From positions 29,680 through 93,679 of the forward strand of contig JBJXHG010000108.1 in the NCBI GenBank assembly GCA_046160865.1: 64,000 bases of DNA, in the 5' to 3' direction. A model generated the notes under the pieces. It did no database searches and was not told the origin of the DNA. It was given only the letters and a program-made list of their open reading frames with translations. Origin of the DNA: JBJXHG01 sp046160865 (GTDB lineage: Bacteria; Planctomycetota; UBA1135; GCA-002686595). Shown here piece by piece: positions 63,011-64,000 of the stretch. The position numbers and the translations under genes were made by a program. The number at the start of each line of letters is the position of its first letter. Position 1 is the stretch's first letter.

Positions 63011-63580
63011 ATGGCCGTCAAGGCAACCGAACTGCGCAAAGGCACCGTCATCATCGGCGAGCGCGGCGATCTCCTGCTGATCACCGAGTACCACCACCAC
63101 ACGCCGGGCAACCTGCGCGCGGTCATCCACCTGAAGGTGAAGAACCTGAGCTCCGGCACGGTGACGCCGATGCGGCTCGGCTCGAGCGATGCGTTCGAGG
63201 TCGCGTACCTCGACCGCAAGAAGGCCGAGTACCTCTACAAGGAGCCGAGCGGCAACTACATGTTCATGGATCAGGAGGACTTCGAGCAGTTCCCCCTGTC
63301 CGAGGAGCTGGTCGGCGACAAGATGGGCTTCGTGCGCGAGAACACCGTCGTCGACGTGACGTTCCATGGCACGACGCCGATCGGTGTCGACTTGCCGGCC
63401 AGCGTGACGCTGCGTGTGGTCGAATCGGAATCGGCCGTGAAGGGCAACACAGCGACGAACGTGAAGAAGGAAGCGATCGTCGAGACCGGTTTGAAGGTCA
63501 AGGTGCCGTTGCACATCACCGTGGGCGACGAGATCAAGATCGCGACGGCTGACGGCGAGTTCCAGGGCCGGCAGAACTAA
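63011..63580 (+). CDS. efp: Elongation factor P with Asn at the modified-lysine position
   Basis: The 189-residue protein has the three EF-P domains, from VKATELRKGTVIIGERG to KVPLHITVGDEIKIATADGEF. It aligns without gaps to E. coli EF-P in the loop PGNLRAVIHLKVKNL against PGKGQAFARVKLRRL, so the usual modified Lys34 is Asn34. EF-P relieves ribosome stalling at polyproline. Start ATG 63011 is at MAVKATE. Confidence 0.92.
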   Translation: MAVKATELRKGTVIIGERGDLLLITEYHHHTPGNLRAVIHLKVKNLSSGTVTPMRLGSSDAFEVAYLDRKKAEYLYKEPSGNYMFMDQEDFEQFPLSEELVGDKMGFVRENTVVDVTFHGTTPIGVDLPASVTLRVVESESAVKGNTATNVKKEAIVETGLKVKVPLHITVGDEIKIATADGEFQGRQN

Positions 63581-63616
63581 CCGCCATGCGCTGCGCGCAT
63601 GGCGGTTAGTTCTGCC
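63570..63616 (+). terminator. Perfect 22-bp stem hairpin containing the efp stop codon
   Basis: GGCAGAACTAACCGCCATGC, two further bases, a 3-base loop and the exact complement form a 22-bp perfect stem. The left arm encodes the last residues and TAA of efp. There is no U-run, so termination, if any, is not classical rho-independent. Confidence 0.65.
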
Positions 63617-63634
63617 CTGCGCATAGCGCGCCTC

Positions 63635-63954
63635 GCGCGCGGAGCGCATGCGTGCGGCGCGTCCTCGCGCCGCACGCTTTAAACGGCGGGGACCCGTTGC
63701 AGCTGCTTACGCTCGACTGGGACCGCGCAGTTTGCCTTTGGCTCGCGATCGCCTTGGCGCAGATGCGACTCGCGTCACGCACGCAACGACCGAGCGCACA
63801 CGATTGCACCGTCGAACATCGCAGGGCAACAAGGGGCTGAAGAGCCAAAGGCAAACTGCAGCGGTCTCAGTCGAGCGTACGCAGCTGCGACGGGTCCCCG
63901 CCGTCGATGCATGCGTGTGGCGCGAGAGCGCGCCACACACGGGCGCTCCGCGCG
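63635..63954. repeat. Family 3 long inverted repeat, about 320 bp
   Basis: The arms share GGCGGGGACCCG, AGCTGC, CGCTCGACTG and GCAGTTTGCCTTTGGCTC, then complement through GAGCCAAAGGCAAACTGC to GACGGGTCCCCGCC, and the outer GCGCGGAGCGC / GCGCTCCGCGC also pair. The central loop is about 100 bp. A half-copy is at 51919. No gene is supported in 63581-64000. Confidence 0.75.
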
Positions 63955-64000
63955 TAAGACGCGCTTCGCGCATGCGCGGCTGACCGCGCTTCGCGCGGTC

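Overview
The window is high-GC bacterial DNA, densely coding, with many ATGA or GTGA start/stop overlaps. It most likely comes from a planctomycete-like Gram-negative. The reasons are secreted beta-propeller and FG-GAP proteins that share a cysteine-rich C-terminal module beginning near FCFGDGS, a signal peptidase carrying a large inserted domain, an outer-membrane lipopolysaccharide (LPS) pathway, and frequent GTG/TTG starts. The phylum is inferred from these protein styles; there is no rRNA gene to confirm it, and no tRNA or CRISPR array was seen.

The left part (1-20 kb) looks like the chromosomal origin neighbourhood. The N-terminus of parB runs off the left edge. After a primary-type sigma factor and hemW come pyrF, the bacillithiol genes bshC, bshB1 and bshA (with parA between them) and a cysteine desulfurase. 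Then follow dnaA, dnaN, a DciA-type helicase loader and gyrB. A 22-bp palindrome made of two opposed DnaA-box-like sites lies just upstream of dnaA.

From 19 to 27 kb there is a gene with a GspE/MshE N-terminal-like domain, a candidate microviridin-type RiPP (graspetide) pair on the minus strand (55-aa precursor plus ATP-grasp ligase), and housekeeping genes (SDR, rsmB, fmt, trxA, scpA, site-2 protease). From 27 to 35 kb, kdsD, kdsC and a 1711-aa LptC/LptA/LptD-like protein form an apparent LPS operon, followed by tatA and a TIM-barrel isomerase. From 35 to 45 kb there is a small Cys protein, a decayed ABC-ATPase fragment, a sigma-54 activator, two tandem variant metallophosphoesterases, an FG-GAP protein, a LeuA-like enzyme, aspartokinase and a signal peptidase. 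From 45 to 64 kb there are three secreted repeat proteins, an ECF sigma/anti-sigma pair, mnmH, lpxH, an NtrC-type regulator, a degenerate GGDEF protein, rpoN and efp.

The most unusual features outside the genes are three families of intergenic inverted-repeat elements. Family 1 (about 65-180 bp, ends TAGCC...GGCTA) occurs at 5.2, 19.2, 19.4, 20.2, 35.8 and 56.2 kb. Its terminal TAG serves as the stop codon of three genes, and one copy contains the start codon of a fourth. Family 2 is a 165-bp hairpin fused to family 1 at 5.4 kb. Family 3 is a long inverted repeat at the right end of the window with a half-copy at 51.9 kb.
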